A DNA stretch of 9,430 nucleotides from Actinomycetes bacterium (lineage in GTDB: Bacteria > Actinomycetota > Actinomycetes > Actinomycetales > Cellulomonadaceae): NCBI GenBank assembly GCA_023430425.1, contig JAEZAR010000021.1:1-9430 (forward strand), in the 5' to 3' direction. The translations under genes and the position numbers were made by a program. Numbering within the stretch: the first letter of the stretch is position 1; every line of letters starts with the position of its first letter. Below are positions 8,365-9,430 of this stretch, one piece after another. The notes beneath the pieces were generated by a model. That model did not search any database. It had not been told where the DNA came from and saw nothing but the letters and a program-made list of their open reading frames with translations.

Positions 8365-8389
8365 GAAGGAGGAGTCCGTGCCTGGACAT
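8345..8389 (-). CDS. leuA leader peptide (Leu-Leu-Leu)
   Basis: A 14-codon ORF, MSRHGLLLRRRGEA then TAG, ending 66 bases before leuA on the same strand. Codons 6-8 are CTC CTC CTT, three Leu in a row, which is the mark of a leucine attenuation leader. Its own Shine-Dalgarno is absent. A TACAGT -10-like box ends 7 bases before the ATG, so the transcript may be leaderless and begin at the ATG. GTG at 8398 is in the same frame and would give three more residues, but would lie inside that box. Downstream RNA can form two exclusive hairpins placed so that ribosome position on this ORF decides leuA translation. A leuA leader element with a conserved RNA structure has been proposed in actinobacteria; whether this is the same class I could not test. 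Confidence 0.82.
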
Positions 8390-8396
8390 GCGGGTC

Positions 8397-8402
8397 ACTG
8401 TA
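8397..8402 (-). promoter_or_regulatory. Candidate -10 box of the leuA leader transcript
   Basis: TACAGT on the minus strand fits TANNNT and ends 7 bases before the leader ATG at 8389. No convincing -35 box is seen at the expected distance, where the sequence is G-rich. Confidence 0.45.
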
Positions 8403-8458
8403 CCCCCGCCCACCGGTCCCGCCCCACACCCGACCAGCCTGCGGCGGGGCCCGGGACC

Positions 8459-8492
8459 GGCGAGGGCCGGGGACCGGCGAGGGCCGGGGACC
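8459..8492. repeat. 17-bp perfect tandem repeat (duplicated hairpin arm)
   Basis: GGCGAGGGCCGGGGACC occurs twice without a mismatch or gap (8459-8475 and 8476-8492), preceded by a fragment GGGACC at 8453-8458. Each copy is fully complementary to the right arm at 8497-8513. Confidence 0.9.
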
Positions 8493-8514
8493 GTCGGGTC
8501 CCCGGCCCTCGCCG
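8475..8514 (-). terminator. Strong 18-bp hairpin after the repeat membrane protein gene
   Basis: Eighteen perfect pairs (8475-8492 with 8497-8514) around a 4-base loop, beginning 16 bases after the stop of the minus-strand gene ending at 8531. There is no T-run. It very likely ends that transcript and insulates the leuA promoter. Because the left arm is duplicated, the right arm can also pair with 8459-8475, giving a 21-base loop. Confidence 0.8.
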
Positions 8515-8530
8515 TCCGGCTGGAGGTGAC

Positions 8531-9430
8531 TCAGCCCTGGGACTGCGCGAACGCCTCGTAGTCCGACCCGCTCGGGGACTCCCAGTACAGGAGGTCGCAC
8601 GCCTCGGCGTCCCCGGCCTCGCAGGCGGTCCACAACGCGTCCAGGCCGGCGCTCGAGCCGCGGGTCATCGGCTCGGCGTCCACGCCGTCGCCGAACTCCG
8701 TGTCGCACATCGACGAGCCCTCGTAGATCCCGCCGCAGGTGGCGCCGAAGTCCTCGTAGGCCGAGCCGCCGGGCGAGGACCAGAACAGGTCGTCGCACGC
8801 CTCCCAGTCGCCGGCGCCGCACGCACCCTGGAGGGCGTCGAAGTAGATCCGCTCGGCGGCGGTCACCTCGGAGTCGTCCCCGGTGTCGGTGCCGTCGTCG
8901 GTGCCGGCGTCGCCGGACATCGCGTCGACGCAGTACGTCGTCGTGCCGGCCTCCCACTGCCCGCCGCAGGTGTCGCCGAACTCCTCGTACGACGAGCCCA
9001 CCGCGGACTCGTCGTAGAGCTCGTCACAGGCCTGCCAGTCCTCGGCCGCACAGGCGTCCCAGAGGCCGTCGAGGTAGGCGTTGTCGCCGTACTCCATGGC
9101 CTCGGACACGTCGAGGTCGCCGGGCTCGGCCGTCTCCTCGATGAGGTCGTTGGCCTGGTCGACGACGTCGTCGACCGCGTCGGCCGCGGCCCGGAAGATC
9201 GCGATCGCCGCCACGATGCCGCCGATCACGAGAAGCGCGACGATGCCGAGGATGATCCACAGCGCCGTCTTGTTCGACTTCCTGGGTGCGGGCGTCCCGG
9301 CATAGCCGGGCGTGTAGCCGCCCGGCGGCATCCCTCCGGGCGGCGCTCCGTAGCCCGGCGCAGGCGCGCCGAACGCCGCCTGGCCGGGGGCGGGGCCGGC
9401 GGGCGCCGCAGAGGGCACCGTCGACTGCCC
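8531..9430 (-). CDS. Single-pass membrane protein with Cys-rich repeats, 5' end cut off
   Basis: The frame is open to the right edge of the window, so the true start probably lies outside; GTG 9418 is possible but has no visible ribosome site. Counting from that GTG: residues 1-45 are a Pro/Gly/Ala/Tyr-rich cytoplasmic segment, then a basic RKSNK stop and one membrane helix (about 52-76). An acidic exterior part follows with three related repeats at about 115-163, 193-238 and 259-290. Repeat pattern: L-x2-AC-x2-x-D-x2-ACD-x-L, then S-x2-GS-x-YE-x-FG-x-TCGG, ending in a further Cys. Repeats 1 and 2 have four Cys each (123/131/151/163 and 200/208/228/238), probably two disulfides. Repeat 3 stops before the second half and has two. 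An Asp/Thr/Gly linker (about 167-184) separates repeats 1 and 2. I know similar unnamed repeats from actinobacterial membrane proteins but not their function. Confidence 0.85.
   Translation of the reverse strand, partial: GQSTVPSAAPAGPAPGQAAFGAPAPGYGAPPGGMPPGGYTPGYAGTPAPRKSNKTALWIILGIVALLVIGGIVAAIAIFRAAADAVDDVVDQANDLIEETAEPGDLDVSEAMEYGDNAYLDGLWDACAAEDWQACDELYDESAVGSSYEEFGDTCGGQWEAGTTTYCVDAMSGDAGTDDGTDTGDDSEVTAAERIYFDALQGACGAGDWEACDDLFWSSPGGSAYEDFGATCGGIYEGSSMCDTEFGDGVDAEPMTRGSSAGLDALWTACEAGDAEACDLLYWESPSGSDYEAFAQSQG

Overview
The window is very GC-rich (third codon positions almost all G or C), compact, and uses many GTG starts. Together with the protein types this points to a high-GC actinobacterium. 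The gene content suits Micrococcales, perhaps a Cellulomonas-like genus, but the genus is an inference. The zur / uppS / recO neighbourhood is like the actinobacterial arrangement known from Mycobacterium tuberculosis (furB near Rv2361c uppS and Rv2362c recO).

Left part (1-2971, + strand): one tightly packed transcription unit. It starts with the C-terminal part of a zinc/manganese ABC transporter ATPase (ZnuC type, cut by the window edge). ZnuB-type permease, the zinc-responsive Fur-family repressor Zur, a small DedA/VTT-like membrane protein and a MOSC-domain protein follow. The first four genes overlap by 1-4 bases and the MOSC gene follows by a 4-base gap, so uptake and its regulator are co-expressed and probably translationally coupled.

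Middle (3012-5011, - strand): a small glyoxalase/VOC-fold protein, then recO and uppS, which overlap at a TGATG junction (recO upstream). They encode recombination-repair mediator RecO and the cis-prenyltransferase that makes the lipid carrier for cell-wall synthesis. A 247-base divergent intergenic region (5012-5258) separates recO from rsgA (+). It holds a candidate promoter, an 8-bp hairpin and a 17-codon mini-ORF with a 10-base perfect Shine-Dalgarno. The UGA stop of that mini-ORF lies exactly in the loop of an 11-bp hairpin in front of rsgA.

Right part: rsgA (5259-6398, +, ribosome-assembly GTPase) converges on leuA (6467-8278, -, 2-isopropylmalate synthase) across a 13-bp perfect hairpin. 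Upstream of leuA is the best regulatory find. A 14-codon leader peptide with three consecutive Leu codons is followed by two mutually exclusive RNA hairpins: one of 15 pairs that frees the leuA Shine-Dalgarno, and one of 14 pairs that buries it. This is a visible leucine-responsive translational attenuator, probably on a leaderless transcript. The window ends with a single-pass membrane protein (-, 5' end outside the window). It carries three Cys-rich repeats outside the membrane and is followed by an 18-bp terminator-like stem whose left arm is tandemly duplicated.

No tRNA, rRNA, CRISPR, insertion sequence or phage gene was seen. Apart from the two leader elements and the uncharacterised membrane proteins this is core-genome sequence.
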